Assembly (NCBI RefSeq): GCF_009856625.1
Contig: NZ_CP047241.1
Coordinates: forward strand, 1,054,001 to 1,118,000
Reading direction: 5' to 3'
DNA from: Aquitalea denitrificans
GTDB lineage: Bacteria > Pseudomonadota > Gammaproteobacteria > Burkholderiales > Chromobacteriaceae
DNA: 64,000 nucleotides
Shown in pieces: positions 18,150-26,539 of this stretch (within the stretch, counting starts at the first letter, position 1; every line of letters starts with the position of its first letter). The notes beneath the pieces are model-generated. The model saw nothing but the letters and a program-made list of their open reading frames with translations. It searched no databases and was not told where the DNA came from. The position numbers and the translations under genes were made by a program.

Positions 18150-19823
18150 ATGAACCAACAACTCGCGCTCAACAAGATCAACCAAGCCATGCAGCAGCTG
18201 CAGCAAGGCCAGCCATCCGCTGCCCGGGACGGCCTGAGCCGGGTGGTGAAAGCCTTCCCCGACAGCCCGGAAGTGCATTTCCTGCTGGGCCTGGCGCTGG
18301 TGCAACTGGCGCAACCCAAGGGTGCGCTCACGCATTTCAATCATGCCATTGCACTGGCCCCGGAGCTGGCCGAAGCCTATGTCAACCGTGGCATCCTGTT
18401 GAAAAACCAGCAGCAACTGCCACAGGCGCTGCAGGATTTCGACCGCGCCATCGCCCTGCGTCCCGGCATGGCCGAAGCTTATAGTAACCGTGGCAATGTA
18501 CAGGTATTGCTGGACCAGCCTGAACTGGCCTGCGCGGACTTTGCCGTGGCGATCCGCCTTGACCCGCACAATGTCGATGCGCTGGTGAATATGGCGGCGC
18601 TGCTGGCCAGTGCAGGCCAAAACATGCAGGCACAACCCTTGCTGGAGCGTGCCATTGCCATCAAGCCGCAACTGGTCGAAGCCCAGGTCAATCTGGCCAA
18701 TGTGGAATATCGTCTAGGTCAGGAACAGCAAGCCCTGCAACTGCTGGAGGCCGTGTTGCAAAAACAGCCGGCTGACATTCGTGCCTTGTGTTGCAAATCC
18801 AACCTGCTGGCCGGGAATGGCGATATTGCCGCCGCCCGTACACTGCTGGACAAGGCGCTGGCGCATGCGCCGTCTGATGCCCTCGCCCGCTACGACCGAT
18901 CGCTGCTCATGCTGCTGCAAGGCGATTACGCCCGTGGCTGGCAGGACTACGAAGCACGCAAACTGGACAAGCAGCTGTGCCAGCGTGCTGGTGTGCAGCG
19001 TTTTCCTCAGCCGGAATGGCAAGGCGAGGATCTGAATGGCAAGACGCTATTGCTACATCAGGAACAAGGCCTGGGCGATGCCATCCAGATGCTGCGCTAT
19101 CTGCCGCAGTTGCAGCAGGCCGGGGCGCGGGTACTGATTCTGCTCAATCCGGCAGTCGCCGGGCTGGCCAGCCAGCTATTACCGGAGACGCAGGTGTTTA
19201 CCCGGCGTGAAGCGCTACCGAAGTTTGACCTGCATTGCCCCATCATGTCGCTGCCCCTGCGCATGGCCACCACGCTGGACAATATCCCGGCACCACAAGG
19301 CTATCTGGCGGTGGATGAGGCCGGCAGGCAGCAATGGGCGGACTTGCTGGGACAGAAAGAACGTCTGCGTGTCGGGCTGGCATGGTCCGGCTCGGCGCGG
19401 CATCTTAACGACCGCAAGCGCAGCCTGACGCTGCCGACGCTGTCCGCATTACTGCAACTGGATGCCGAGTGGCACAGCCTGCAGCGCGAATACCGCGAAG
19501 CGCCGGTGGACGTGGCTGCTGCCGGCATCATCGACCATGCCGCACAGCTGGATACCCTGCAGGATACGGCCGGATTGATCAGCCAGCTGGATCTGGTGAT
19601 CAGCGTGGATACCTCGGTGGCGCACCTGGCTGGTGCGCTGGGCAAACCGTGCTGGCTGTTGCTGCCGTTCAACCCGGATTTCCGCTGGGGACTGGGCCGG
19701 GACGACAGCCCGTGGTATGCCAGCATGCGGCTGTTTCGCCAGCCCGCAGCGGGCGACTGGGCCTGCGTGCTGGACGCAGTGGCTGCACAAGTCGCGATGC
19801 TGGCTGCGCAGCCAGGCCGCTGA
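18150..19823 (+). CDS. TPR-repeat protein with glycosyltransferase-9-like C-terminal domain
   Basis: Protein of 557 residues without signal peptide. About seven tetratricopeptide repeats fill residues 5-270 (for example YVNRGILLKNQQQLPQALQD). The C-terminal half (LLLHQEQGLGDAIQMLRYL, then SVDTSVAHLAGALGKPCWLL) resembles the ADP-heptose:LPS transferase fold found in FlbA/Spy-type TPR proteins. Possible roles are protein or flagellin glycosylation; no flagellar genes are nearby, so the acceptor is unknown. Confidence 0.82.
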   Translation: MNQQLALNKINQAMQQLQQGQPSAARDGLSRVVKAFPDSPEVHFLLGLALVQLAQPKGALTHFNHAIALAPELAEAYVNRGILLKNQQQLPQALQDFDRAIALRPGMAEAYSNRGNVQVLLDQPELACADFAVAIRLDPHNVDALVNMAALLASAGQNMQAQPLLERAIAIKPQLVEAQVNLANVEYRLGQEQQALQLLEAVLQKQPADIRALCCKSNLLAGNGDIAAARTLLDKALAHAPSDALARYDRSLLMLLQGDYARGWQDYEARKLDKQLCQRAGVQRFPQPEWQGEDLNGKTLLLHQEQGLGDAIQMLRYLPQLQQAGARVLILLNPAVAGLASQLLPETQVFTRREALPKFDLHCPIMSLPLRMATTLDNIPAPQGYLAVDEAGRQQWADLLGQKERLRVGLAWSGSARHLNDRKRSLTLPTLSALLQLDAEWHSLQREYREAPVDVAAAGIIDHAAQLDTLQDTAGLISQLDLVISVDTSVAHLAGALGKPCWLLLPFNPDFRWGLGRDDSPWYASMRLFRQPAAGDWACVLDAVAAQVAMLAAQPGR

Positions 19824-19829
19824 GCCGGT

Positions 19830-20171
19830 CTAGTCGTCGCGGGTAAGGACTTCCAGTATTTCGATTTCAAACAGCAGGTTGGAATGCGGCGGAATGCGCG
19901 TACCAATCTGCCGCTCGCCGTAGGCCAGGGCAGCGGGTACCCACAGCTTGCGCTTGCCGCCCACTTTCATGCCCATCAGGCCGATATCCCAGCCCTTGAT
20001 CACCCGTCCGGTGCCAATCACGCACTGGAAGGGCCTGCCCTTGTCGTGGGACGAGTCAAACTGGCTGCCATCTTCCAGCCAGCCGGTGTAGTGGGTGGTG
20101 ATCAGCGCGCCACGTACCACTTCCTTGCCATCACCCAGTTGCAGGTCTTCGATTTTCAGTTGCTGGTCCAT
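19830..20171 (-). CDS. FKBP-type peptidyl-prolyl cis-trans isomerase
   Basis: Single-domain FKBP of 113 residues, cytoplasmic. Typical segments are all present: HYTGWLEDGSQFDSSHDKG, VIKGWDIGLMGMKVGGKRKL, and IPPHSNLLFEIEIL. The length matches the short betaproteobacterial FKBPs. It is convergent with the TPR gene six bases away. Confidence 0.93.
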   Translation of the reverse strand: MDQQLKIEDLQLGDGKEVVRGALITTHYTGWLEDGSQFDSSHDKGRPFQCVIGTGRVIKGWDIGLMGMKVGGKRKLWVPAALAYGERQIGTRIPPHSNLLFEIEILEVLTRDD

Positions 20172-20267
20172 CTGTCTCTTTACCGGTTCATTCGCATATC
20201 AGGCCGCCACAGCAGCCACCGTGGCGGCATTCTATCTGCCCGCTGCCCACCGGTGAAGCAGGATGCA

Positions 20268-21467
20268 CTAGCCCGGTTGACCGTCGCTGCGAGCTTTCAG
20301 GTAGAGCCGGACAAAGCGCAGGCTCCAGCACAGCAGTAACAGCAGGCAGCTGATGGCCGTCAGTACATAGAGGCCGGCGGCCCAGCCAGCCGGCAGGCAG
20401 TCGGTGGCCACCCGCAGCACGGCCATGCCATGCACCGCCAGATACAGACGCCACAGCCAGGTCGGCGCTTGCAACGGCTGCCCGGCGTGACCCAGCGACA
20501 CCCGCGACACAAAGGCAATCACCATGCTGATGAAAAAGCCGGTCGTGACCGCATGCAGTGGAGCCAGCCCCAGTGCGTTGGCGGGCAGCACGCCGGCCAG
20601 GCTGAACAGCAGGAAAGCCACCGGCAACCAGGCAAAGGACAGGTGCAGCATGCACAGCAGTTTTACCTGACCGGTACGCCAGCCCTGCCAGCGCCAACTG
20701 GTGTAAGCCAGCAGCAGGCAGAAGGGCAGGTCCGCCGGCAGGGTGGTGACACCCAGCATGGACAGCAGGCCATGCAGCCAGCTGCCGGCCAGCAGCGCCC
20801 ACAGCAGCCAGTCCGGCTTCCAGGCCGGAATCTCGGGCATGGCGCTCACGGTGAAGAAGGGCAGCATGCGGTGGCAGACGGTCAGGAATACCGGCAGCAG
20901 AAAACCCCACAAGGCCAGGTCGCGCATCAGCAGCCAGCCGGTAGCATTGCCGCTATACAGCCAGAACAACGCGGCCAGCAGGCCGGCAAAACCCAGCACA
21001 AAGCCGGACAGCACCATCCACGCATGCAGGCGGTTGGCTTGCTGGCTGCGCAATATCAGTTGGGCAAAGGTCAGCGTCAGTCCGAGAAAACCGCTGCTGT
21101 ACAGCAGTTGCCCGGTCAGTAGCCAGGCTCGGCCCAGGCCCAGGCCGGCCAGCCACAGCAACAGGCCGCTGGCCAGCAAGGCCGGTACGCTAAGGTAGCG
21201 CCGGCGCGAAGGTGCTGGCACGCCCAGCCAGCGTGGACCGGCGGTGAAGATGAAGCCGGTCATGAAAAAGGGAAAAATGCCGTACAGCATCAGGAAACCA
21301 TGCGCCATTACGGCGGGGACTGCCGGCTGGATGGGGTGGCTGCCCAGGCGCGAGGCCAGTTCGGCAAACCAGGCGGCAAACAGCAACAGTGCCAGCAGCA
21401 TGCCAAACAGAAAGGCGATGCGGTGCGGGGCGCGCAGCAGGGGGGGAGGGAGGGGCTGGGTGTTCAT
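20268..21467 (-). CDS. nnrS: NnrS family heme-copper membrane protein
   Basis: Inner-membrane protein of 399 residues with about 12 spans, belonging to NnrS, a haem- and copper-containing protein that protects against NO-related stress in denitrifiers. Conserved features include the N-terminal APHRIAFLFGML, HGFLMLYGIFPFFMTGF in the second pair of spans, and CHRMLPFFT. The start at 21467 (MNTQPLPPP) begins the family-type N-terminus. An FNR/Dnr-like box lies about 60 bases upstream, so it should be induced with the nir and nor genes. Confidence 0.9.
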   Translation of the reverse strand: MNTQPLPPPLLRAPHRIAFLFGMLLALLLFAAWFAELASRLGSHPIQPAVPAVMAHGFLMLYGIFPFFMTGFIFTAGPRWLGVPAPSRRRYLSVPALLASGLLLWLAGLGLGRAWLLTGQLLYSSGFLGLTLTFAQLILRSQQANRLHAWMVLSGFVLGFAGLLAALFWLYSGNATGWLLMRDLALWGFLLPVFLTVCHRMLPFFTVSAMPEIPAWKPDWLLWALLAGSWLHGLLSMLGVTTLPADLPFCLLLAYTSWRWQGWRTGQVKLLCMLHLSFAWLPVAFLLFSLAGVLPANALGLAPLHAVTTGFFISMVIAFVSRVSLGHAGQPLQAPTWLWRLYLAVHGMAVLRVATDCLPAGWAAGLYVLTAISCLLLLLCWSLRFVRLYLKARSDGQPG

Positions 21468-21524
21468 GGCAAACTCGATCGGGTGGTGATGGCCCAGTAT
21501 GGCCAGTCTCGCCACAGGATGGGA

Positions 21525-21538
21525 ATGATTCGCGTCAA
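21525..21538 (-). promoter_or_regulatory. FNR/Dnr-type box upstream of nnrS
   Basis: On the minus strand the sequence is TTGACGCGAATCAT, eight of ten positions of TTGAT-N4-ATCAA, 58 bases before the nnrS ATG. Confidence 0.6.
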
Positions 21539-21587
21539 GACAAACGGCCTTGCCGGCAGGAGCGGGGCGGCAAGGCGGACTGGCTTG

Positions 21588-21693
21588 GCGCGGCTAAAGG
21601 CGCAGCGCTCCTGGGGCAAGGCGCGCCGATGCTGACAGTACAAGGGTACGGCAAGCAGGCACAACGCCGCCGCAGGGTTTTTGTTGGTGACTC
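21588..21693 (-). repeat. MITE-like dispersed repeat, copy A
   Basis: About 105 bases, close in sequence to the element inside nirN (45648-45766) but in the opposite orientation. The core around GACAGTACAAGGGTACGGCA is shared without change. The copy ends immediately at the stop codon of the HPP-CBS gene. Terminal repeats are more degenerate than in the nirN copy. Confidence 0.75.
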
Positions 21694-22812
21694 TTATTGC
21701 TTGAACAGCACGGCAATCAGGTCGGATTGGGTAATCATGCCGCACAGCTGACCATCCGCATCAATCACCGGCATGTGATGCATGCCGCCATCGGAAAAGG
21801 CCAGCGCCAGCTCGCTGATGGGCTGGGTGGCCTGCAGGCTGCGGGCTGGCTGGCTCATGATATCGGCCACCTGCCCATCCAGCCTGGCTGCATGCGGTAC
21901 TCCTGTTACCTGGTGGTGCGGCAGGAAGAAATCATGCAGGGAAACCAGACCCTGCAAGCGACCGGCAGCATCGATGACCGGCAAGGCCTTTACCTTGTGA
22001 TGTGCCAGCTTGTTCCAGGCCTGTTGCAGGCTGGCTTCCGGCTGGATGGACACCACATCACGCGACATGATGTCGCCACAGCGGATGGCACCAAAGCGGC
22101 GTTTCTGCGCCTGCTGTTCGGCGGCGGTGAAGATAGCGGCCAGATCGTCTTCGCTCACGTCCAGCACTTCGCCAAAGCTGGCCAGTGCCTGGTGCAGATC
22201 CTGCTGGTTAAAGGCACGGCGTTCACTGGGGAGCGGGTCTCGTGTGTGGTGCGGGTTGGCGCTGTCGGTCGGCAGGTGCGGGTAGCGGCGTTGCAGGGCA
22301 TTATTGAACAGCAAGGCTACGCCCAGCAGTAACAGCGAATTGGCCAGCACCGGCCACAGCACAAACTGGAAACCCAGCGCCTGTATGGCAGGGCCGCCCA
22401 GCACGGCGGTAATGGCGACTGCCCCGCCAGGCGGGTGCAGACAGCGCAGCTGGAACATGGCGGCAATGGCCAGCGCGCCGGCCATGCTGGCGGCCAGGCC
22501 GGGGTCGGCAATGTAGCGGGCGCAGGCCACGCCGATGATGGCAGAAACCAGATTGCCGGCCAAAATCGACCAGGGTTGGGCCAGCGGGCTGGATGGTACG
22601 GCAAATAGCAGTACGGCAGAGGCACCCATCGGGGCAATAAACCACGGGATAGCACTGCCCAGGGCCGCGCGGCTGACCAGTTCGGTCAGTAGCAGGCCGA
22701 TGCCGGCACCAAGGCAGCCGTACAGCCGCTCACGCCGACCGGCCAGTAATTGGGCGGGCAGAAAACCGCGCAGCCAGGCATGGCGGCGCGCAGGAACAAC
22801 AGATGCAGTCAT
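21694..22812 (-). CDS. HPP family membrane protein with C-terminal CBS pair
   Basis: Protein of 372 residues: four to five hydrophobic spans with the name-giving motif LHPPGGA (residues 1-185), then two CBS domains (about 240-370; SRDVVSIQPEAS and HMPVIDADGQLCGMI). HPP proteins are implicated in nitrite/nitrogen-compound transport in chloroplasts and cyanobacteria, and they often sit near denitrification genes; CBS domains usually sense adenine nucleotides. A TATCG-N5-CGATA palindrome lies 33 bases before the start. Confidence 0.85.
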   Translation of the reverse strand: MTASVVPARRHAWLRGFLPAQLLAGRRERLYGCLGAGIGLLLTELVSRAALGSAIPWFIAPMGASAVLLFAVPSSPLAQPWSILAGNLVSAIIGVACARYIADPGLAASMAGALAIAAMFQLRCLHPPGGAVAITAVLGGPAIQALGFQFVLWPVLANSLLLLGVALLFNNALQRRYPHLPTDSANPHHTRDPLPSERRAFNQQDLHQALASFGEVLDVSEDDLAAIFTAAEQQAQKRRFGAIRCGDIMSRDVVSIQPEASLQQAWNKLAHHKVKALPVIDAAGRLQGLVSLHDFFLPHHQVTGVPHAARLDGQVADIMSQPARSLQATQPISELALAFSDGGMHHMPVIDADGQLCGMITQSDLIAVLFKQ

Positions 22813-22844
22813 GATGTGGTGGGTGGGATGGTGGTGGACTATTG

Positions 22845-22859
22845 TATCGTGTGGCGATA
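22845..22859. promoter_or_regulatory. TATCG-N5-CGATA palindrome, site 1
   Basis: TATCG-TGTGG-CGATA between the MarR gene and the HPP-CBS gene. The same palindrome appears before the YIP1-like gene at 24410-24424. Candidate operator of the MarR-family regulator encoded in between. Confidence 0.5.
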
Positions 22860-22892
22860 TTTTTTACAGCCAGAGCCCGCCAGTTGCTGGCC

Positions 22893-23330
22893 TCAGCTTT
22901 GCAGGCTGCGGTGAATGTTCTGCAGCAGGTCCAGCGACTGGGCACCGCCCAGGTCTTTCAGCAGCAGCAGTTCCTCACGGTGCAGGGCGGCCAGCTTGGC
23001 TACCAGCTCCTGCCCTTTGGGTAGCAAGCTGATTTCCACTTGGCGGCCATCCTGGCGGCCAGGGGTTTTCTTCAGCAGTTCCTGTTCCTCGCAGCGCTTG
23101 ATCAGGCCGACCACGCTGTGATGATGCGACTGCAGGCGTTCGGCCAGTTCGGCTACCGTGGCCCATTCCCGCCCCGGATAACCTTGCACCTGGAGCAACA
23201 GCAGGTATTGCAGCGGGGTGATGCCATGCTCCTGCGCCAGTTCTTCGCTAAAACGCAAAAACTGGCGCAGGCGGTAGCGAAAATCGGCCAGGCGTTCGAA
23301 ATCCTGCTTGCTCAGTACGGGAACAGTCAT
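22893..23330 (-). CDS. MarR family transcriptional regulator
   Basis: Regulator of 145 residues from the ATG at 23330 (MTVPVLSKQDFERLADFRYR). The winged helix is clear: TPLQYLLLLQVQGYPG, AELAERLQSHHHSVVGLIKR as recognition region, and a wing with DGRQVEISLLPKG. Upstream in the same direction lie the DUF488 and YIP1-like genes (46- and 15-base gaps), which suggests one transcript. Two copies of the same palindrome, before the YIP1-like gene and before HPP-CBS, are its likely sites. Confidence 0.9.
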   Translation of the reverse strand: MTVPVLSKQDFERLADFRYRLRQFLRFSEELAQEHGITPLQYLLLLQVQGYPGREWATVAELAERLQSHHHSVVGLIKRCEEQELLKKTPGRQDGRQVEISLLPKGQELVAKLAALHREELLLLKDLGGAQSLDLLQNIHRSLQS

Positions 23331-23376
23331 GGTGGACAGGGAGTGGCACAGGCTAACAAAGAAGCTGTTCACCTTA

Positions 23377-23790
23377 TCACATCAGCCCGCCGCTGCCGAA
23401 CTGGGCCGCATAGCATACCGGCGAAGCATAGTGCACAGGCATGTCATCCTGTTGTCGCAGAAACTGTTTTAGTGCGCGTGCTGCGCTCAGATGGACGTCG
23501 CTTTCGGCATATACCAGGATGATGCCATTGCCACGGGCCATGCGCGCCAGCCAGTCCCAGCGCTGGGGATTGTTGTGCAGTACTGCCCAGTAGATTTCGC
23601 AAAACTGGCTCCAGCGCTCTTCACGCAATTGCAGCCAGGCTGCCAGTCCGGGGGCCGGCGACAGTGCCGGCAGCCAGCGCAGGCGACGGGCAATGTCTGT
23701 GGAAAGACCGGCAGCGGGCTCGCTGCCGATCAGGAAAGCCGGCGTGTTGCCGGGGGTGTAGCGTTGCAGGGCTTGCAGGCTGATGTTCAC
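23377..23790 (-). CDS. DUF488 (YeaO-like) family protein
   Basis: Small cytoplasmic protein of 137 residues. The sequence follows the YeaO/DUF488 pattern: a central RRLRWLPALSPAPGLAAW segment, then a helix ERWSQFCEIYWAVL, a strand NGIILVYAESD and a terminal LKQFL helix. The function of the family is unknown. It lies between the YIP1-like and MarR genes. Confidence 0.7.
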   Translation of the reverse strand: MNISLQALQRYTPGNTPAFLIGSEPAAGLSTDIARRLRWLPALSPAPGLAAWLQLREERWSQFCEIYWAVLHNNPQRWDWLARMARGNGIILVYAESDVHLSAARALKQFLRQQDDMPVHYASPVCYAAQFGSGGLM

Positions 23791-23805
23791 GTGGTGTACT
23801 CCGGT

Positions 23806-24369
23806 TTACAACAAGGGCAGTAGCAGCAGGGCCACGACAAACAGCCACACCAGCGCGCCAATGGCGAAGATGGTATAGGCCAGCGACAAGGTGTGGACCG
23901 AGTCATCGTGTTCGAACCAGGCATCCAGCCCGTGGTAGAGCAATCCGGCAGAAGCGGCCAGGCCCAGCACGGCGCAGCTCATGTTCAATAGCGGATAAGG
24001 CAGCAGCAAAGACAGTGCCGACAGCCAGATCGGTAGCGGTACCAGCGCGGCCAGACGGTAGCAATCGGCAAAGGCTGGCCGACTGGCGGCATGCACCGAC
24101 TGGCGGATTACCCAGCCCATCAGTGCCACGGCCAGCCAACTGGTCAGCAGCAGGATCAGGCTGGCTTGCTGCCAGTTTTGCATTGGTACGCCGGGGGCAT
24201 AGCTATCCGCGTGATAAACCGCGGCGTATTGCACCATGCCTGCGGCAAACAGCGAGGCAGGCAGCACGATTTTCACGAAACTATGGGCAACGGACGGATG
24301 ACGCTGGCCAAGCTGGTCCCACCCATGGTGCGACGAGTAAATCATCTGTAGCGGATGTTGCAGGTTCAT
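23806..24369 (-). CDS. YIP1/DUF1282-like membrane protein
   Basis: Membrane protein of 187 residues with five hydrophobic spans. The short N-terminal MIYSSHHGWDQLG followed by HPSVAHSFVKIVLPASLF resembles the YIP1/DUF1282 group. Function unknown. It heads the apparent YIP1-DUF488-MarR transcript, with the TATCG palindrome 41 bases upstream. Confidence 0.6.
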   Translation of the reverse strand: MNLQHPLQMIYSSHHGWDQLGQRHPSVAHSFVKIVLPASLFAAGMVQYAAVYHADSYAPGVPMQNWQQASLILLLTSWLAVALMGWVIRQSVHAASRPAFADCYRLAALVPLPIWLSALSLLLPYPLLNMSCAVLGLAASAGLLYHGLDAWFEHDDSVHTLSLAYTIFAIGALVWLFVVALLLLPLL

Positions 24370-24407
24370 GGCGATCTCCTTGGCAGCAAGGCGCTGCCAC
24401 TTAAATA

Positions 24408-24426
24408 TATATCGTATTGCGATATA
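24408..24426. promoter_or_regulatory. TATCG-N5-CGATA palindrome, site 2
   Basis: TATATCG-TATTG-CGATATA, a 19-bp perfect inverted repeat in an AT-rich promoter region upstream of the YIP1-like gene. Shares its core with site 1. Confidence 0.55.
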
Positions 24427-24523
24427 AATCTACCGCCAAATGTGCCCATGTACTGAACCTGAGATTTTGTGGGGTGTGAGGTGACGCGCCCAGGCTGGGC
24501 GCGGGTCAAGGTTGAGTCAGGTT

Positions 24524-25828
24524 TTAGCGGGAGGTGCTGAGTGTGCTATCGGTATGCCGTGCCAGGCAAACCGCCCGTACTTGCCGATAAAGCTGCCATA
24601 GCTTCCAGCCATGCCAGGCGGCTGCACCAGCCAGCAGCAAGGTGCAGATGGCCAGCGGGGTCTGCCAGATGGCCGGCCAGCGGCACCAGGCCAATGCCAG
24701 CAGCAGCCAGCCAGCATGCAGGCCAGTGAGTCGGGCAACAGTCTGTTCGGAGAGAAAACCATGAGTACGTGGCAGTGCGCCGCGTGGTGGCTGCAGGCGC
24801 TGCAGATGCAGCCAGGCCAGAAACGGTGCGATTTTGCCCAGCATGCCCAGAACCGCTGCCAGCCCCATGCCACCCAGCCACAGTACGCCACACCATAGCG
24901 GCAGGCTGCTGCTGGCCGCAGGTAAATACAGGCCTGCGATAGCAAGTGGCAGGGTTAGCAACAGGCACAGCGTGGCCAGCAGCCAACTGCGCCACAAGGG
25001 GTCCTGTCGGCGGCGGCTGGCGCGCAACTGGTGCAAGGTGAGAATGGCAAAGCAGGCTGCTGGAATACAGGCAAGTACCAGCAGCCATTCTGCCGTGGAG
25101 GGTTGCCACAGCAGCAGCAGGCTGAGTCCGGCCAGCAAGGCCAGCAGGCTTGGTATCAGCCAGCGGGTTCGGCTGGGAAAGGCTGGTGTGACCAGAAACA
25201 TCGGCATCACGGTTTGGCTGACAGCCAGCAGCAAGGCCAGCAGCCAGCCCAGGCCCGCCCACAATACGTGGCTGTGCAGCAGCGGCAGAAAGGGTGGGCT
25301 GATATGGCCACCCAGCGTCAGCACCAGCAGCAGGCCCTGCGACAGTGCCAGGCCAAGCCCGGCCAGCGCCAGCCGCAGGCCCTGGCTGGTGGCGTCCCGG
25401 GCAGGGCTGCGCCACAGGCCATAGCCTGCATGCCACAGCAGGGCCAGTCCGGCACAGCATAGCAATAGTGCACCGATAGCCAGCCAGAGGGGGCTGAAAC
25501 CGTGGCTGAAGCCCCAGCACAGGCTGGCAACACCGGCCTGCCAGGCCGGAAAGGTGCGCCACCACAGGGCATGCGGTCGGGGCGTACCAACGCCAGCGGC
25601 CACAGCCAGCAGCTGCAGCAGCGCACCCAGCATGGTGTTGCCCAGTACGCCGAGTGCTAGCAGATGGGTGAGGGTGACGATAAGCGGATCAAAGCGGTTG
25701 GGCATCACTGTGCTGCCCAGCAGCAGGGTTAGCCCGGTAACCAGCAGCCATGACAGGCTGGCCGCAAAAAAGCTGCCTGGCAGCCATGGCGGCGGGGCAG
25801 CTTCGTAAGACAGCCAAGCCTGGCTCAT
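24524..25828 (-). CDS. Twelve-span membrane protein of the nor accessory cluster
   Basis: Hydrophobic protein of 434 residues with about 12 membrane spans and several His residues inside spans (TLTHLLALGVLGNTMLGAL, HSHVLWAGLGWLLAL), reminiscent of haem-copper oxidase subunit I or NnrS-like folds. I do not recognise a named family. The start overlaps the stop of the DUF2249 gene by four bases, so it is coupled to DUF2249 and hemerythrin, which argues for a role in NO or haem handling. Confidence 0.7.
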   Translation of the reverse strand: MSQAWLSYEAAPPPWLPGSFFAASLSWLLVTGLTLLLGSTVMPNRFDPLIVTLTHLLALGVLGNTMLGALLQLLAVAAGVGTPRPHALWWRTFPAWQAGVASLCWGFSHGFSPLWLAIGALLLCCAGLALLWHAGYGLWRSPARDATSQGLRLALAGLGLALSQGLLLVLTLGGHISPPFLPLLHSHVLWAGLGWLLALLLAVSQTVMPMFLVTPAFPSRTRWLIPSLLALLAGLSLLLLWQPSTAEWLLVLACIPAACFAILTLHQLRASRRRQDPLWRSWLLATLCLLLTLPLAIAGLYLPAASSSLPLWCGVLWLGGMGLAAVLGMLGKIAPFLAWLHLQRLQPPRGALPRTHGFLSEQTVARLTGLHAGWLLLALAWCRWPAIWQTPLAICTLLLAGAAAWHGWKLWQLYRQVRAVCLARHTDSTLSTSR

Positions 25829-26037
25829 GGCCGGCTCAGGATCAGAATGACGCCGCCGTCACCGGATAGCTCGAAGCGGAAGTCCAGCCCCTGTTGCTGC
25901 AGCAAGGGCAGTAGTGGACTGGGGTGGTGCGGCAGGATGTAGGCTGCTTCCTGGCCGGATGCCAGCAGATCGGCTTCGTCCAGGATGATTTCCATCGGTT
26001 GTGGTGCCGGCAGGTGGCGCAGGTCACGCGGGCTCAT
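25825..26037 (-). CDS. DUF2249 domain protein
   Basis: Protein of 70 residues with the DUF2249 pattern (DLRHLPAPQPMEIIL, then LPHHPSPLLPLLQQQGL). The start at 26037 overlaps the stop of the hemerythrin gene (ATGA). DUF2249 domains are commonly linked to hemerythrin in denitrifiers; biochemical role unknown. Confidence 0.8.
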   Translation of the reverse strand: MSPRDLRHLPAPQPMEIILDEADLLASGQEAAYILPHHPSPLLPLLQQQGLDFRFELSGDGGVILILSRP

Positions 26038-26462
26038 GCTGCGCTTCCTGCGTTGACCATGGCGTCGAAGTCGGCAATCTGCTGGCTGCACATGGGGTAG
26101 AGAATGTTTTCTTCCTTCATGTTGTGTTGCTGCATCAGGATCAGCAGCGTATCGGCACAGCCCAGGTAGTCTGTGGCCTGTTCGGATGATAGCAGCTGCA
26201 CCATGTCTTGCATCAGTGCACGCATCTGCGCGTGTTCACTACGCATGACGGCAGTCGGCCCCATGCTGCTGCCGATAGCGGCTTCAAAGGCTGGAAACAG
26301 GCTGTCTTCTTCCAGGGAAAAATGCTGCAGCATGGCATTGTGAAAGGCCTGGAACACGGCACGTGCCTTAGGCCAGTCGGCATGGCGGACGGCTTCTTCG
26401 GCCAGGGCAAAGTCGGCATCGCACAAGCGATGTTGCTGGGTGAGCTGTGAAATGGCGTTCAT
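26034..26462 (-). CDS. Hemerythrin domain protein
   Basis: Protein of 142 residues with a single four-helix hemerythrin-like domain. Iron ligands are visible as FHNAMLQHFSLEED, HAQMRALM and LMQQHNMKEENILYP. Such di-iron proteins bind O2 or NO or repair iron centres damaged by NO. First gene of the hemerythrin-DUF2249-membrane protein operon; a weak FNR/Dnr-like box is 64 bases upstream. Confidence 0.88.
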   Translation of the reverse strand: MNAISQLTQQHRLCDADFALAEEAVRHADWPKARAVFQAFHNAMLQHFSLEEDSLFPAFEAAIGSSMGPTAVMRSEHAQMRALMQDMVQLLSSEQATDYLGCADTLLILMQQHNMKEENILYPMCSQQIADFDAMVNAGSAA

Positions 26463-26525
26463 GATGCGTGGTCTCGAGGTGTGGGGGGTATGCCTGCAGT
26501 ATTGCTGGCTGGCGCTGCGGCCTGA

Positions 26526-26539
26526 ATGACCCGGATCAA
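26526..26539 (-). promoter_or_regulatory. Weak FNR/Dnr-type box upstream of hemerythrin operon
   Basis: Minus-strand TTGATCCGGGTCAT; the left half-site is perfect, the right one has two mismatches. It overlaps the end of the cobA gene. Confidence 0.4.
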
